NCBI GenBank assembly: GCA_910585285.1
Contig: CAJUDL010000012.1
Span: 1-64,000, forward strand
Source of the DNA: an uncultured Muribaculaceae bacterium
Lineage (GTDB): Bacteria > Bacteroidota > Bacteroidia > Bacteroidales > Muribaculaceae
Length of the DNA: 64,000 bases
Direction of reading: 5' to 3'
The stretch's first letter is position 1. The number at the start of each line of letters is the position of its first letter. The notes under the pieces are model-generated. The model did not search any database. It was not told the DNA's origin and saw nothing but the letters and a program-made list of their open reading frames with translations. The position numbers and the translations under genes are program-made. Shown one piece after another: positions 7,532 through 17,468 of this stretch.

Positions 7532-10393
7532 ATGGGTAGATTTTTAAGACATGTATGTAACTTTTTAATAGTGATCTTGATAGTATCTTTCAATTGCATT
7601 GTGGCATTGGGGGAGGATGTGCGCACTATCATTCAACAGGGGCATCTCATATTGGATTATGATGTGTCGGCTGACGGAAAATATGTGGTATCAGTGGATG
7701 GAACCTCAATAGCCTTGTGGGATCTTGAGAAACGACGTATCATAAAACTGATTTCCTATACTAACGATAAAAGAGTGAGATTTCATCCAATCAAACCGGA
7801 CGTTGTATATATTGCCTCTCCTACGGCAGGTGTGCCTGATGACAGGAAATTCTTTGGTCTGAATCTTTTCACAGGAGAGCACAGCGGTTTCGTTTTGGGA
7901 AAGGATCTCCCAAAAAGAAGAAGCTATCACGATGATTATATTTTAAAACTTCAAAACGGTAAAATAAATATCAAATCAAGAAAATCCCGCCAAGAGATAG
8001 GATCTCTCAATGGATTCAGAAACATCTTCTCTTACGGCGGAATGGCGATAGGAGACAGCGACAGTCTTGTTTTTATTGCCGGTCAGTATCCGGTTATCTG
8101 GGATATACGCAATTGTAAGGTGGCAGCCACAATTGATTATCGTAAACATTTAAAGGCAAATCCGGATCTGACATTCCCTACTCATTCCGGTGTGCCGGTA
8201 TTTAAGGATTACACGCCCGACCGCGGCGTGGACAATTTTCATTATGGTTATCAGGATCATTTTCACTGCATGGCAAATGGTAAAGGGCTTTTTTGGATGG
8301 GAAGTTTTGATAACCATATTACCTTGTGGAATTCACATGGTGTCTTGATCTATACTCTTTTCGCAGAAAAGGCACCGGTATATGGTATATCAAGACTCGG
8401 AAAGAATTTTGTAGCGACTACGTTCCGGGGAGTGAGCATGGGTAATATAGAGGATAAGTCTCTGAAAAGAATCCCTGAATATAACGAAACTGACGATTTT
8501 CAACCCACATATGCCGTGACACCTCCATTCCGGGGTAATAGATTCGCAACAGTGCGCCACACCAGATCAGGATTCGGAGAGCTGAGAATGGGAACTTTCG
8601 GCAAACCTGGTGCGGGAAATAAGCTTATGAGTGTCGGGTCTCCTTTGAATGGAGTATCCGTTTCTCCCGATGAAAACCGTCTTCTTGCGCACGGACAGAT
8701 GGCGGTTTTAAGGGAAGTAACCATCGATGATGCCGCGAAGCCGGTGCAATATAATACCGACAGTTTGAGTCTTGGAGTGATATGGAGCTCCGCCTATCTT
8801 GATAATTCAAGGTTTGCGACAGCAAGCCAAGGCGGGGAGGTGACGTTCTGGACTTCCGGATGTCTGACGCCTCGTAAAGTAGTTCGCAAGCATTTTGACC
8901 AGGCGCTGAATGCACGATTGACGCACAACGGAAAATTCCTGATAACTTCTGATAAGCAGGGAGCAATAACACTGTGGGATGCGGCTGCGGAGAAGGAAGT
9001 TGTATCTGCATATGCATTCAATCAGGGGAAAGATTATATTTTCATTACTCCTGACAATTATTACAAGGGCACCAAGGGGAGTTTTGAGGGGGTACATTTC
9101 TCACGTGGAATGGAAGTTTTCCCTCTTGAACAGTTTGATTTGCGTTATAACAGACCGGATATAGTGCTGGAGAGGCTGGGAGTTCCCAAGGAGGAGACTG
9201 AGCCTTATCGACAAGCGTGGCTTAAGAGGTTGCGGAGAATGAACTACACAGAGGATATGCTTTCGGGAGAACTTCACGCCCCTGAGGTTGCGATAAACAA
9301 TGAGAGGGATTTAGAGGGCATCACGGCTGAACGGACTATTCCTGTAGATGTGGCGGTTACAGATTCCAAGTACACATTAAACAAATTCTTTGTAAACCTC
9401 AACGGAGTACCGTTGCTTGGAAAGAACGGAAGGGACATCAGTGCGCGTAAAAGCAGAAATTACTCTACTAAAATTGATGTGCAACTCTGCGAGGGAAATA
9501 ATACAATAGAGATTTTTGCCATCAATAGCAAAGGCGTGGAGTCTTATCGCAAGACAGTGGAGGTGGTCTGCGAGCCGCCGGAAAAATCACAGCGCAAGCT
9601 TTTCGTAGCGGCAGTGGGCGTGTCGGAATATGCTGATCCCAGGTTTAATCTTGAGTATGCGGCGAAAGACGCGAGGGATATCTCCTCATTGTTTTCCGTC
9701 AACGCGGAGACACTGCTGATTACAGATAAAGAGTTTACGCCTGCATCATTAAAAAGAATATCTGAATTTTTTTCTAAAGCGAAGAGGGATGACGCCGTGG
9801 TTTTATTCTATGCCGGACATGGCTTGCTCGACAATGATCTCAATTATTATCTTAGTCATTCTTCAATAGATTTCAATAATCCGAATTCCAATGGCATCGC
9901 ATATGATGATTTCGAGAATATCCTGGAAAATGTGAAGGCAATCAACAGACTTTGTCTTGTGGATGCATGTCATTCAGGAGAAATCGACAAGGAGGATTAC
10001 CTCGCGGAGAATGTAACGAAAATTGAGGGAAAGGTGAAGTTCCGGTCGGCGGGTGCCGGTGCACGTAAACTTAAGGGACATGGAGTGGCACTCACCCAGG
10101 CTCTTTTCAATGAACTGTTCGTGGATATCCGCTGGGGGATTGGAGCCACAGTGGTTTCATCTGCCGGAGGAATGGAAGCGGCAATGGAAGGGCAGGAATG
10201 GAATAACGGACTTTTCACCTGGTGCCTGAAAAAGGGTTTGACAGACAGATCGGCAGACTTAAATGGTGATTCACGGGTGTCTGTTTCCGAACTTGGGGAA
10301 TATTTGTGCACCCAGGTAAATATACTTTCAGACGGCAAGCAGGTTCCAACAATGAGAGCGCAGAACAATCGGAATGATTTCTATATCAACTAA
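7532..10393 (+). CDS. Exported WD40-caspase (peptidase C14) fusion protein
   Basis: A 953-residue protein. A signal peptide (about residues 5-26) predicts export from the cytoplasm. WD40-like blades follow to about residue 520, for example DGTSIALWDLEK and KQGAITLWDAA. A linker containing YNRPDIVLERLG and an Ig-like stretch lead to a caspase/metacaspase domain at about 687-950. The catalytic pair is intact: His763 in FYAGHGL and Cys813 in DACHSGE. Near the C-terminus D909-E920 (DLNGDSRVSVSE) matches an EF-hand calcium loop. An upstream in-frame ATG at 7505 is possible, but the one at 7532 gives a cleaner signal peptide. It lies between an acyltransferase and a Sel1-like protein gene. Substrate and role are unknown. 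Confidence 0.88.
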   Translation: MGRFLRHVCNFLIVILIVSFNCIVALGEDVRTIIQQGHLILDYDVSADGKYVVSVDGTSIALWDLEKRRIIKLISYTNDKRVRFHPIKPDVVYIASPTAGVPDDRKFFGLNLFTGEHSGFVLGKDLPKRRSYHDDYILKLQNGKINIKSRKSRQEIGSLNGFRNIFSYGGMAIGDSDSLVFIAGQYPVIWDIRNCKVAATIDYRKHLKANPDLTFPTHSGVPVFKDYTPDRGVDNFHYGYQDHFHCMANGKGLFWMGSFDNHITLWNSHGVLIYTLFAEKAPVYGISRLGKNFVATTFRGVSMGNIEDKSLKRIPEYNETDDFQPTYAVTPPFRGNRFATVRHTRSGFGELRMGTFGKPGAGNKLMSVGSPLNGVSVSPDENRLLAHGQMAVLREVTIDDAAKPVQYNTDSLSLGVIWSSAYLDNSRFATASQGGEVTFWTSGCLTPRKVVRKHFDQALNARLTHNGKFLITSDKQGAITLWDAAAEKEVVSAYAFNQGKDYIFITPDNYYKGTKGSFEGVHFSRGMEVFPLEQFDLRYNRPDIVLERLGVPKEETEPYRQAWLKRLRRMNYTEDMLSGELHAPEVAINNERDLEGITAERTIPVDVAVTDSKYTLNKFFVNLNGVPLLGKNGRDISARKSRNYSTKIDVQLCEGNNTIEIFAINSKGVESYRKTVEVVCEPPEKSQRKLFVAAVGVSEYADPRFNLEYAAKDARDISSLFSVNAETLLITDKEFTPASLKRISEFFSKAKRDDAVVLFYAGHGLLDNDLNYYLSHSSIDFNNPNSNGIAYDDFENILENVKAINRLCLVDACHSGEIDKEDYLAENVTKIEGKVKFRSAGAGARKLKGHGVALTQALFNELFVDIRWGIGATVVSSAGGMEAAMEGQEWNNGLFTWCLKKGLTDRSADLNGDSRVSVSELGEYLCTQVNILSDGKQVPTMRAQNNRNDFYIN

Positions 10394-10412
10394 ATTTAAG
10401 TTAGTTTAGATT

Positions 10413-12125
10413 ATGAAGAAGATCGTCATATTTATCTTGGTTTCAATAATCGCCCATTCGTGGTTGCCGGTATATGGCAGTGAGAATTCTGGTAAGGTTG
10501 CAAATGCTCTTTCCGAATATGTCAAATTGCGTAAAAAGAAAAAATACGAAGAAGCTTCCGAGCAACTCTCATATGCCAAACGGGTAGCTTTGGATATCTA
10601 CACGACCGATTTGTCGAAACCGCAAAAGGCGATTGTGGCGTATCTTTATCTTCTTGATCTCCGAAGACAAGGTAAAAAAGGAAGCCCTCTCTTCCATGCT
10701 GCCAGCGATGTTTGCGTGCGTGGACAGGAACCTGGACAAGGGATTGCGGATTATTCTATCGGTTTTGCCACAGCTGATGCCCGTTTTCAGATGGGGAAAG
10801 GTGCCAAGACGGAATACAAGGGGATATATTATCTTCAGGCTTATACGATGTTGCTGATGCTGGAACAAATGGAGGCAAAATATTCTCCGGCATGGAAAGA
10901 TATTTTTGATGCTGCCGGGTTTGAAGTGTCAGCGTCTGCCACAAAGAAACTTCTTGCGGAGGTGCTTGATACGATCGGCAACATCCGGGGCGAAACTTGG
11001 TTCCGCAACGCCTGCACGGCAGTGGATAATAAGGATATAAAAATGCGGGAGGCACTGGCACAGACATGCATTAATTTTGCTAAAAAGTATAGTTATACGG
11101 ATGCTGAGGCATTAGAGGGATTCGTATATGAACATGGCAAATTAGGGGAAAAGAATGAGCATAAGGCGGATTCCTTATATGCTGTTGCTGCTGCTAACGG
11201 AAGCGTATGGGGGAGCATGCAACATGCGTTGCGTCTCTATAAGAAGGACAAATATGAAGATGCTCTTTCAATTGTGGAAAAATATAGAAACGATCCTAAA
11301 TTCTCAAACGAAGGTGGCAACTTTCTGATGGGGTTGCTGATAGAGCAGAAGGTGGTGAAAAATGCCGGTCCTAAAGATGCATTGAAATATTATACAGCTA
11401 ATAATGAGAAATGTCGGTGGAATCTATGGAAAAAGGACGCTCAAAGAAGGATTCAGGCGATTGAGAAAGCTGCAATTGACGCAGATGTGAAAAATATGGT
11501 AGCTGCTAATGGTCCGGTATCGAAATGGAAGGGGAGGGAGCTTGCAGCTGTGGCTGAAAGCTACGAGCGGCTCGGGGAGAAAGAAAGTGGAGAAAAATAT
11601 AGATTTCTTGCTGCTGAAAAAGGACATCCACGCTCTGTAAATATCTGCGCCGTGAAGATGTATGACAAAGCGCGTAAGAAGGTTGGGGAAAATGATGAGG
11701 AGCTACTTAAGAAAATGGCACACCTGCTGCTGGCAAATGAAAAAGGTATGTATCTTCCAACGCTCTATAATCTTGTAATAGTATATACTTACGGCTATGG
11801 TGTGACTCCGGATCATGACAAAGCTAAGAAATATTTTGAACAGTATCTTTCGTACGTGGAGGATGAAAATCCCGGAGATTACGATAAGGATGAGTTCCTG
11901 GGCACAATCAGCGGTATAGCCTATGATCACGAATCCACTTTCAAGGGTGCAGATCTTAAGGCAATGCTTGAAAAATTCGATAAACCGGGGGCACTCTTCA
12001 ATTGGGCGCGTTATCGCGAACATGATTCACGTCCCGAAGTATGGCAGTATTTCTATCGCAGAGCCGCTTCTTTGGGATCCGAGAAAGCTGCCTCGCGCCT
12101 GCGTCAACTCAATCTGTCGTTATAA
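10413..12125 (+). CDS. Exported Sel1/TPR-like repeat protein
   Basis: A 570-residue protein with a signal peptide (MKKIVIFILVSIIAHSWLPV). The remainder is helical with Sel1/TPR-type repeats, best seen in YGYGVTPDHDKAKKYFEQYL and in segments such as DAEALEGFVYEHGKLG and KYEDALSIVEKY. Such repeats make protein-binding scaffolds. It follows the caspase-like gene by 19 bp, and both proteins are predicted to be exported, so it may be a partner, adaptor or substrate carrier of that protease. No catalytic motif was seen. Confidence 0.8.
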   Translation: MKKIVIFILVSIIAHSWLPVYGSENSGKVANALSEYVKLRKKKKYEEASEQLSYAKRVALDIYTTDLSKPQKAIVAYLYLLDLRRQGKKGSPLFHAASDVCVRGQEPGQGIADYSIGFATADARFQMGKGAKTEYKGIYYLQAYTMLLMLEQMEAKYSPAWKDIFDAAGFEVSASATKKLLAEVLDTIGNIRGETWFRNACTAVDNKDIKMREALAQTCINFAKKYSYTDAEALEGFVYEHGKLGEKNEHKADSLYAVAAANGSVWGSMQHALRLYKKDKYEDALSIVEKYRNDPKFSNEGGNFLMGLLIEQKVVKNAGPKDALKYYTANNEKCRWNLWKKDAQRRIQAIEKAAIDADVKNMVAANGPVSKWKGRELAAVAESYERLGEKESGEKYRFLAAEKGHPRSVNICAVKMYDKARKKVGENDEELLKKMAHLLLANEKGMYLPTLYNLVIVYTYGYGVTPDHDKAKKYFEQYLSYVEDENPGDYDKDEFLGTISGIAYDHESTFKGADLKAMLEKFDKPGALFNWARYREHDSRPEVWQYFYRRAASLGSEKAASRLRQLNLSL

Positions 12126-12159
12126 GTTTAATTCAAATATTGGATATTGAGTGATCCGG

Positions 12160-12191
12160 TTTGGATATGTGGAATTTGTGTATTACATTTG
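12160..12191 (+). promoter_or_regulatory. Promoter of the fucosidase-cutC-transglutaminase operon
   Basis: A -33 element TTTG (12160-12163) and a -7 element TACATTTG (12184-12191) are separated by exactly 20 bp, the canonical Bacteroidetes spacing. Transcription would begin near 12198, 17 bp before the chosen ATG at 12215. Confidence 0.8.
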
Positions 12192-12214
12192 TAAGTAATT
12201 ATTAAGAATTGTTT

Positions 12215-13522
12215 ATGAGCAAAGGATTTATCTTCGGTATTGTGGCAGTTATAGCCGCATTTTTTCCTGCTGTGGCAAAGAGTGAGGAATACGTTCCTTC
12301 TCAGGAAGTGAGGCAGAGTCAGGAGGAATTTGCTGCCGACAGGTTCGGCATCTTCATTCATTGGGGAATTTACAGTATGTATGCCAGAGGAGAGTGGTAT
12401 CTCAATAATGGTCCGTTGCATTCGGAATATTCGAAGGCTGCTCGCGGATTTTATCCCGCGGATTTCAATGCAGATGAATGGGTGTCGGCAATAAAAGATT
12501 CGGGCGCTAAGTATATTTGCTTCACAACACGCCATCATGATGGATTTTCAATGTTCAAGACAGCGGAAAGTGATTATAACATAGTGGACGGCACTCCTTT
12601 CAAACGCGATGTTCTGAAGGAACTTGCAGATGCTTGCCATAAACAAGATATTAAACTGCATCTTTATTATTCACATCTTGACTGGGGACGACAGGATTAT
12701 CCGCAAGGTAGAACCGGTCATACAACAGGTAGAGATTCCTTGGTGAATGACTGGAAATCATATTATGGTTTCATGAATCGCCAGCTCACCGAATTATTGA
12801 CAAATTATGGACCGGTCAGGGCTATATGGTTTGATGGCTGGTGGGATCATGATGAAGACAAGGTGCCGTTTGATTGGGAATTGCCTCAGCAATATGCCAT
12901 GATTCATAATTTACAGCCCGGATGTCTGATTGGCAACAATCATCATATGCCCCCTTTCCCCGGCGAAGATATTCAGATATTCGAACGAGACGTTCCCGGA
13001 GAGAACACTGCCGGATACAGCGGTAACAATGGAATCAGCAATCTTCCTCTTGAAACTTGCCAGACGATGAATGGCATGTGGGGTTACAAAGTCCAGGACA
13101 CAGATTATAAGGATTCGCGCACGCTTATACGCTATCTTGTGAAAACAGCCGGAATGGGTGCTAATCTGCTTCTTAACATTGGTCCGCAGCCTAATGGAGA
13201 ATTACCTGCCGTTTCAATTGAGAGGCTGCGGGATATGGGCAAATGGATGCGAGCGAACGGAGAAACAATCTATGGTACACAGGGATCACCATTTAAACTT
13301 CAATCATGGGGCACAGCCACAACCAAGGGGAATCGCCTTTTCCTTCATGTGATGACTCCGGATGCAAATGAAGTGTTTGTGCCATATACTGCGAAAATCA
13401 AGGGTGTAAAAGAATTTTCCGGCAAGGGAAAGCTGAAATATAAGAAATCAAAAGATGGATTCACAGTATCGTTGCCGTCGATTCCGGATTGTGATGACTA
13501 TATTATAGAAGTTGAGATATGA
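12215..13522 (+). CDS. Exported alpha-L-fucosidase, GH29
   Basis: A 435-residue exported enzyme of glycoside hydrolase family 29, which removes alpha-linked fucose from host or plant glycans. It has a signal peptide ending near AVAKS, the N-terminal motif FGIFIHWG, the histidine segment TTRHHDGF and the nucleophile Asp207 in AIWFDGWW. The open frame extends to a TTG at 12209, but the ATG at 12215 fits the promoter at 12160-12191 and the signal peptide. Its stop overlaps the cutC start by four bases (ATGA), so cutC is co-translated. Confidence 0.95.
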   Translation: MSKGFIFGIVAVIAAFFPAVAKSEEYVPSQEVRQSQEEFAADRFGIFIHWGIYSMYARGEWYLNNGPLHSEYSKAARGFYPADFNADEWVSAIKDSGAKYICFTTRHHDGFSMFKTAESDYNIVDGTPFKRDVLKELADACHKQDIKLHLYYSHLDWGRQDYPQGRTGHTTGRDSLVNDWKSYYGFMNRQLTELLTNYGPVRAIWFDGWWDHDEDKVPFDWELPQQYAMIHNLQPGCLIGNNHHMPPFPGEDIQIFERDVPGENTAGYSGNNGISNLPLETCQTMNGMWGYKVQDTDYKDSRTLIRYLVKTAGMGANLLLNIGPQPNGELPAVSIERLRDMGKWMRANGETIYGTQGSPFKLQSWGTATTKGNRLFLHVMTPDANEVFVPYTAKIKGVKEFSGKGKLKYKKSKDGFTVSLPSIPDCDDYIIEVEI

Positions 13523-14289
13523 TACTCGAAATATGTTGTGCCGATATTGACAGTGCAGGTGAGGCTATAAGCGGTGGTGCAGACAGGATAGAACTTTGCA
13601 GTGCTCTTGAGGCAGGAGGTGTGACGCCATCTGCGGGATTGATTGAGCAGACGCTGTGGAAGAGCCGCCGTAGGCTTAATCCGATCCCCGTCAATATCCT
13701 TGTGCGACCTCGTCCTGGAGATTTCCTTTATAGCGACAAGGAACTGATGCAATGTGTGCAGGATACGGCATATGCCGTAGGAGCGCAAGTGGATGGTATC
13801 GTGTTCGGAGCGTTGACTGCAGACGGAGAGGTTGACGAATATGCCTGTGAGAAAGTGCTGGATGCCATAAGACAATCAGTGTCCGGAAATCAGAAAGTGA
13901 CAACAACTTTCCATCGTGCGTTTGATCTCTGCCGGGATCCGTTTGAAGCATTGGAAGTGATAATAAAGCTTGGGTTTGACAGAATCCTTACTTCCGGACA
14001 AGCCGCTACAGCCGAAGAGGGCATCACGCTTCTTGCCGAGCTGCAAAAACGTGCCAAAGGGCACATCTCGATAATGCCGGGTGCTGGAGTCTCTCCTTCC
14101 AATATATGTAAGATTGTAAATGCGACAGGTGTGACAGAGATTCATGCCTCAGCCAAAATAAAGGTTGAGAGCCGGATGCGGTTCCGCCGGGAAGGTATAG
14201 GGATGGGAATCGGCGATGCGGATGAATATGCTCGTTACGCCACCTCCGGTGACATTGTAAAAAAACTGAAAGAGGAACTTGATAAATAG
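13519..14289 (+). CDS. cutC: CutC family protein
   Basis: A 256-residue TIM-barrel protein. The N-terminal ILEICCADIDSAGEAISGGA and the segments TFHRAFDL and GAGVSPSN are typical of CutC, named for copper homeostasis in E. coli although the biochemical role remains unsettled. It is translationally coupled to the upstream fucosidase and followed 24 bp later by a transglutaminase-like gene. This setting gives no copper context; the copper ATPase of this window lies over 40 kb away. Confidence 0.92.
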   Translation: MILEICCADIDSAGEAISGGADRIELCSALEAGGVTPSAGLIEQTLWKSRRRLNPIPVNILVRPRPGDFLYSDKELMQCVQDTAYAVGAQVDGIVFGALTADGEVDEYACEKVLDAIRQSVSGNQKVTTTFHRAFDLCRDPFEALEVIIKLGFDRILTSGQAATAEEGITLLAELQKRAKGHISIMPGAGVSPSNICKIVNATGVTEIHASAKIKVESRMRFRREGIGMGIGDADEYARYATSGDIVKKLKEELDK

Positions 14290-14313
14290 ATGTCTTAAAA
14301 ATAGATTTACGGA

Positions 14314-16893
14314 ATGAAAATGAGACAGGTAGTTGTAAGTGTGATGATAATTATGGCAGCCAGCTTTTCGATGGATGCCACAGTGGTAACACCTCCTAAA
14401 AGCATGCTCGATACATTGACACCCGATGCCCGCAGGAGCATGGAGTGGCTGTATTCATATATGCCTCTTCCTGATGTTACTGCCTATTCTCCCGAGTTCT
14501 ATCTGTCGAATGTGCTCTTTTCTTTAAAGGCAAGAGACGAGATGCCATGGGGCAAAAATGTTCCGGACCGAGAATTCCGTCATTTTGTTTTACCGGTAAG
14601 GGTAAACAATGAAAATCTTGACATGAGTCGGGCTGTGTTTTATAGAGAACTTAAAGACCGAGTGAAGGGGTTGTCGATGCGTGATGCCATACTTGAAATC
14701 AACCACTGGTGTCATGAAAAGGTTACTTACCAACCTTCGGATGCCCGGACGAGCAGTCCTTTGAGTTCCGTAAGTCAAGCGATAGGACGCTGCGGAGAGG
14801 AATCCACTTTCACCGTTGCGGCTCTGAGGGCAATGGGCATTCCTGCGCGACAGGTGTATACTCCTCGTTGGGCTCACACTGATGACAATCATGCCTGGGT
14901 CGAGGCTTGGGCAGATGGGAAATGGTATTTCCTTGGAGCCTGTGAACCAGCTCCTGATCTCAACATTGCTTGGTTTAATGCCCCTGCATCACGAGGGTTG
15001 TTGATGACAACAAAGGTCTTCGGACCTTACGACGGACCCGAAGAGGTTCTTAAGGTTGAGCCTTTGCTTACGACCATCAATGTCACATCAAACTATGCTC
15101 CGACTGGCATATTGAAAGTACGTGTAACCGACAAGGATGGCAAGAAAGCAGAGGGAGCCAAGGTGAATTTCTGTATATATAATTATTCTGATTTTTATCC
15201 GGCGGTGCAAAAGATATCCGATTCCAAGGGAGAAGCTTCGCTTGTTGCCGGTCTTGGAGATCTGATAGTATGGGCAACGGATGGAAAGTATTTCGGTTTT
15301 GACAAGGGGAATCCTGCGCAAGAGGGTGTGTTGGAAATAAAACTTGACAAACCTCTGAATTATACCGGCTCATTTGAATTCGATATTGTGCCACCACGTC
15401 AGTCCGGTTCATTGCCTGTTGCAACGGAGGCTGCGGAAAAAGAGAATGTCCGCAGACTTGCGGTGGAAGACAGCATACGCAAAGCGTATACGTCAACGTT
15501 CTTCACTTCTGATAAGGCTCGCAAAGAGGCGCGTAGACTTGGCGTGGATGAGGAAAAATTTGAAAAGATACTGACAGAAGCGCGTGGAAACGGGAGTAGC
15601 ATTCTCGGGTTTGTAGAACGTTGTGAACCGGCGAAACGCGGCAGAGCACTTGATCTGCTTGGTGCCATAAGTGAGAAGGACCGGAGGGATATTACATTGG
15701 ATGTGCTTATAGATAACGTTGATAACACTGTTGATTCTGACAATCCATTGTTTGTAGACTATATACTTAATCCACGGGTAGAGAATGAATGGCTTGTGCC
15801 TTACAAGGCATTCTTCGCTGCTGAGATTTCTCCTGAAGATGCAAAGGCGTATCGCAATAATCCTTCGAAATTAGCCGAATGGACAGCCCAAAATATAAAA
15901 ATTGATACCGAGGGCAATCCTTCATCTCTTCGCATGGATCCACGAGCTGTATGGCGCACAGCCAGTGCTGATCCTCGTTCCAGAAACATATTCTTCGTAT
16001 CGGTTGCCCGAAGCGTCGGGATTCCGGCACGCATTGACCCTGTTACGTTCAAGACGCAATATGCAGATGCTTCCGGAAAATGGATGGATGTGAAGTTCGA
16101 TGCCAATGAAGATTCCGGCAACGTCGCTGCCCCTCATAATGGAAAGCTGATGCTTAAATATAAGCAGGAGGGGAGACTTGAGAATCCTAAATATTACTTC
16201 CAGTTTGCTGTCTCAAGCCTTGCAGAGGGCGTTCCAGTTCTGCTTGAATATGGAGAAGGTGATGGACTTAAGGAAATAGCTTCGGAGGGCGTGGATCTTG
16301 ATGAAGGTAACTATCTGCTTCTTTCCGGACGACGAATGGCAGATGGCTCCGTGCTTGCCCGTGGTGAGATTTTCAGGATAAACGAAGGTGAGGAAACAGA
16401 TGTGCCTCTCATAATACGAAAGGATGACAATGCATTGTCTGTAATCGGCTCATTGAATGCTGAAAACATTTATCATGACAAAAAGACCGGTACAGACAGA
16501 AGTCTCTTGTCTGAAACCGGTCGGGGTTACTATGTGCTTGCGCTTATAAAACCTAATAATGAGCCCACATCGCATATTCTCAACGACATCTCCATGCTAA
16601 AGGATGAGTTCGAGAAACGAGGCAACAAGCTGATGTTGCTCTTTGAAAACGAAGGGGAGATGGCGCGTTTTAATGCCGATGCGTTCCCGAATCTTCCATC
16701 ATCTGCTGTCTTTGGCATTGACAATGACGGTGTGTCACTTAAAGAGCTTAAGGCATCTTTAAATCTTGAAACTGATGAGCGCCCGATAGTTGTGGTTGCA
16801 GATACGTTCAATCGTGTGGTTTTCGCCACTCAGGGTTATACCATAGGTATCGGAGATCGTCTTGCCGACGTTCTTGACATCCTTTCTAAATGA
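14314..16893 (+). CDS. Exported transglutaminase-like (papain-fold) protein
   Basis: An 859-residue protein with a signal peptide. A transglutaminase-like cysteine protease fold lies at about 120-235, with Cys160 in IGRCGEES and His193 in DDNHAWVEAW; an acidic partner should lie just beyond. A carboxypeptidase-regulatory-like beta domain follows at about 255-350. Around residues 540-610 a second, apparently degenerate segment (SVARSVGIPARIDP) resembles the core fold without the catalytic cysteine. The C-terminal region ending in DRLADVLDIL resembles a thioredoxin-like end. It is third in the fucosidase operon, suggesting work on glycoprotein or peptide material. The last 58 bp overlap the convergent DUF4252 gene. 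Confidence 0.85.
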   Translation: MKMRQVVVSVMIIMAASFSMDATVVTPPKSMLDTLTPDARRSMEWLYSYMPLPDVTAYSPEFYLSNVLFSLKARDEMPWGKNVPDREFRHFVLPVRVNNENLDMSRAVFYRELKDRVKGLSMRDAILEINHWCHEKVTYQPSDARTSSPLSSVSQAIGRCGEESTFTVAALRAMGIPARQVYTPRWAHTDDNHAWVEAWADGKWYFLGACEPAPDLNIAWFNAPASRGLLMTTKVFGPYDGPEEVLKVEPLLTTINVTSNYAPTGILKVRVTDKDGKKAEGAKVNFCIYNYSDFYPAVQKISDSKGEASLVAGLGDLIVWATDGKYFGFDKGNPAQEGVLEIKLDKPLNYTGSFEFDIVPPRQSGSLPVATEAAEKENVRRLAVEDSIRKAYTSTFFTSDKARKEARRLGVDEEKFEKILTEARGNGSSILGFVERCEPAKRGRALDLLGAISEKDRRDITLDVLIDNVDNTVDSDNPLFVDYILNPRVENEWLVPYKAFFAAEISPEDAKAYRNNPSKLAEWTAQNIKIDTEGNPSSLRMDPRAVWRTASADPRSRNIFFVSVARSVGIPARIDPVTFKTQYADASGKWMDVKFDANEDSGNVAAPHNGKLMLKYKQEGRLENPKYYFQFAVSSLAEGVPVLLEYGEGDGLKEIASEGVDLDEGNYLLLSGRRMADGSVLARGEIFRINEGEETDVPLIIRKDDNALSVIGSLNAENIYHDKKTGTDRSLLSETGRGYYVLALIKPNNEPTSHILNDISMLKDEFEKRGNKLMLLFENEGEMARFNADAFPNLPSSAVFGIDNDGVSLKELKASLNLETDERPIVVVADTFNRVVFATQGYTIGIGDRLADVLDILSK

Positions 16894-17468
16894 GCAGATG
16901 ACTTAAGCTGTTTCAATTGATCTAATTGCTTCAACTGCTTCAGCTGATCTAACTGTTTCAATTGATCTAAATTTAGAATACCGTTGGATTTCGGGAAGGT
17001 GAATCCCATCTGCCCGAAATTCAGATTTATTGAACCTGAAAGTACCACCATCGAGAAGCTTTTACCATTGTTCATGATGATGATGTTGGAATAAAATCCA
17101 GGTTTCTCACTTGGCATTCCGTAAATCACCGATTCCTCTTTCTCCGATTTTGTTCTCATCAGAACTTCAAGATTCTTGTTTTTCTTCCTATAGTCAGCAA
17201 GAGCCTTCTGGGCAAGTTCTATTCCCTCCGGATTTTTTGCGGAATACACGTATAGGTCGTCAAGATTCTTGGAATCGTATATGTTAAGTTGATCGAAAAG
17301 TATCGAACGCGATTTATTGGAATTCATCATCATCGCTTTCGATACATAAACTGTCTCGATATTCGGAGAATCATAGAGAGAAGGGAATAAATCGGCAGCG
17401 TAAGAAGAGAGACCACATAGGGCACAGGCTATTGCAGCCATAAACAATTTGATAGAAGACTTTTTCAT
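16836..17468 (-). CDS. DUF4252 protein with a repeat-encoded C-terminal extension
   Basis: A 210-residue exported protein (signal peptide ending SSYA). Residues 25-165 match the DUF4252 pattern found next to ECF sigma factors in Bacteroidetes, with segments such as NIETVYVSKAMM and IIIMNNGKSFSMVVLSGSIN. After about residue 165 the sequence becomes a repeat of QLKQLDQLKQ units, followed by an arginine-rich tail encoded antisense to the end of the transglutaminase-like gene. Family members usually end soon after the VVLSG segment, so the tail looks acquired through a word array that removed the original stop. It starts in an ATGA overlap with the anti-sigma gene. Confidence 0.8.
   Translation of the reverse strand: MKKSSIKLFMAAIACALCGLSSYAADLFPSLYDSPNIETVYVSKAMMMNSNKSRSILFDQLNIYDSKNLDDLYVYSAKNPEGIELAQKALADYRKKNKNLEVLMRTKSEKEESVIYGMPSEKPGFYSNIIIMNNGKSFSMVVLSGSINLNFGQMGFTFPKSNGILNLDQLKQLDQLKQLKQLDQLKQLKSSAHLERMSRTSARRSPIPMV
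16903..16975. repeat. Short-word tandem array (CAATTGATCTAA type)
   Basis: About 70 bp made of variants of the words TTTCAATTGATCTAA and CTTCAACTG/CTTCAGCTG. It begins just after the stop codon of the transglutaminase-like gene and continues into the DUF4252 frame, where it encodes the QLKQLDQLKQ tail. It resembles in style the other word arrays in this window but uses a different word. Confidence 0.75.
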
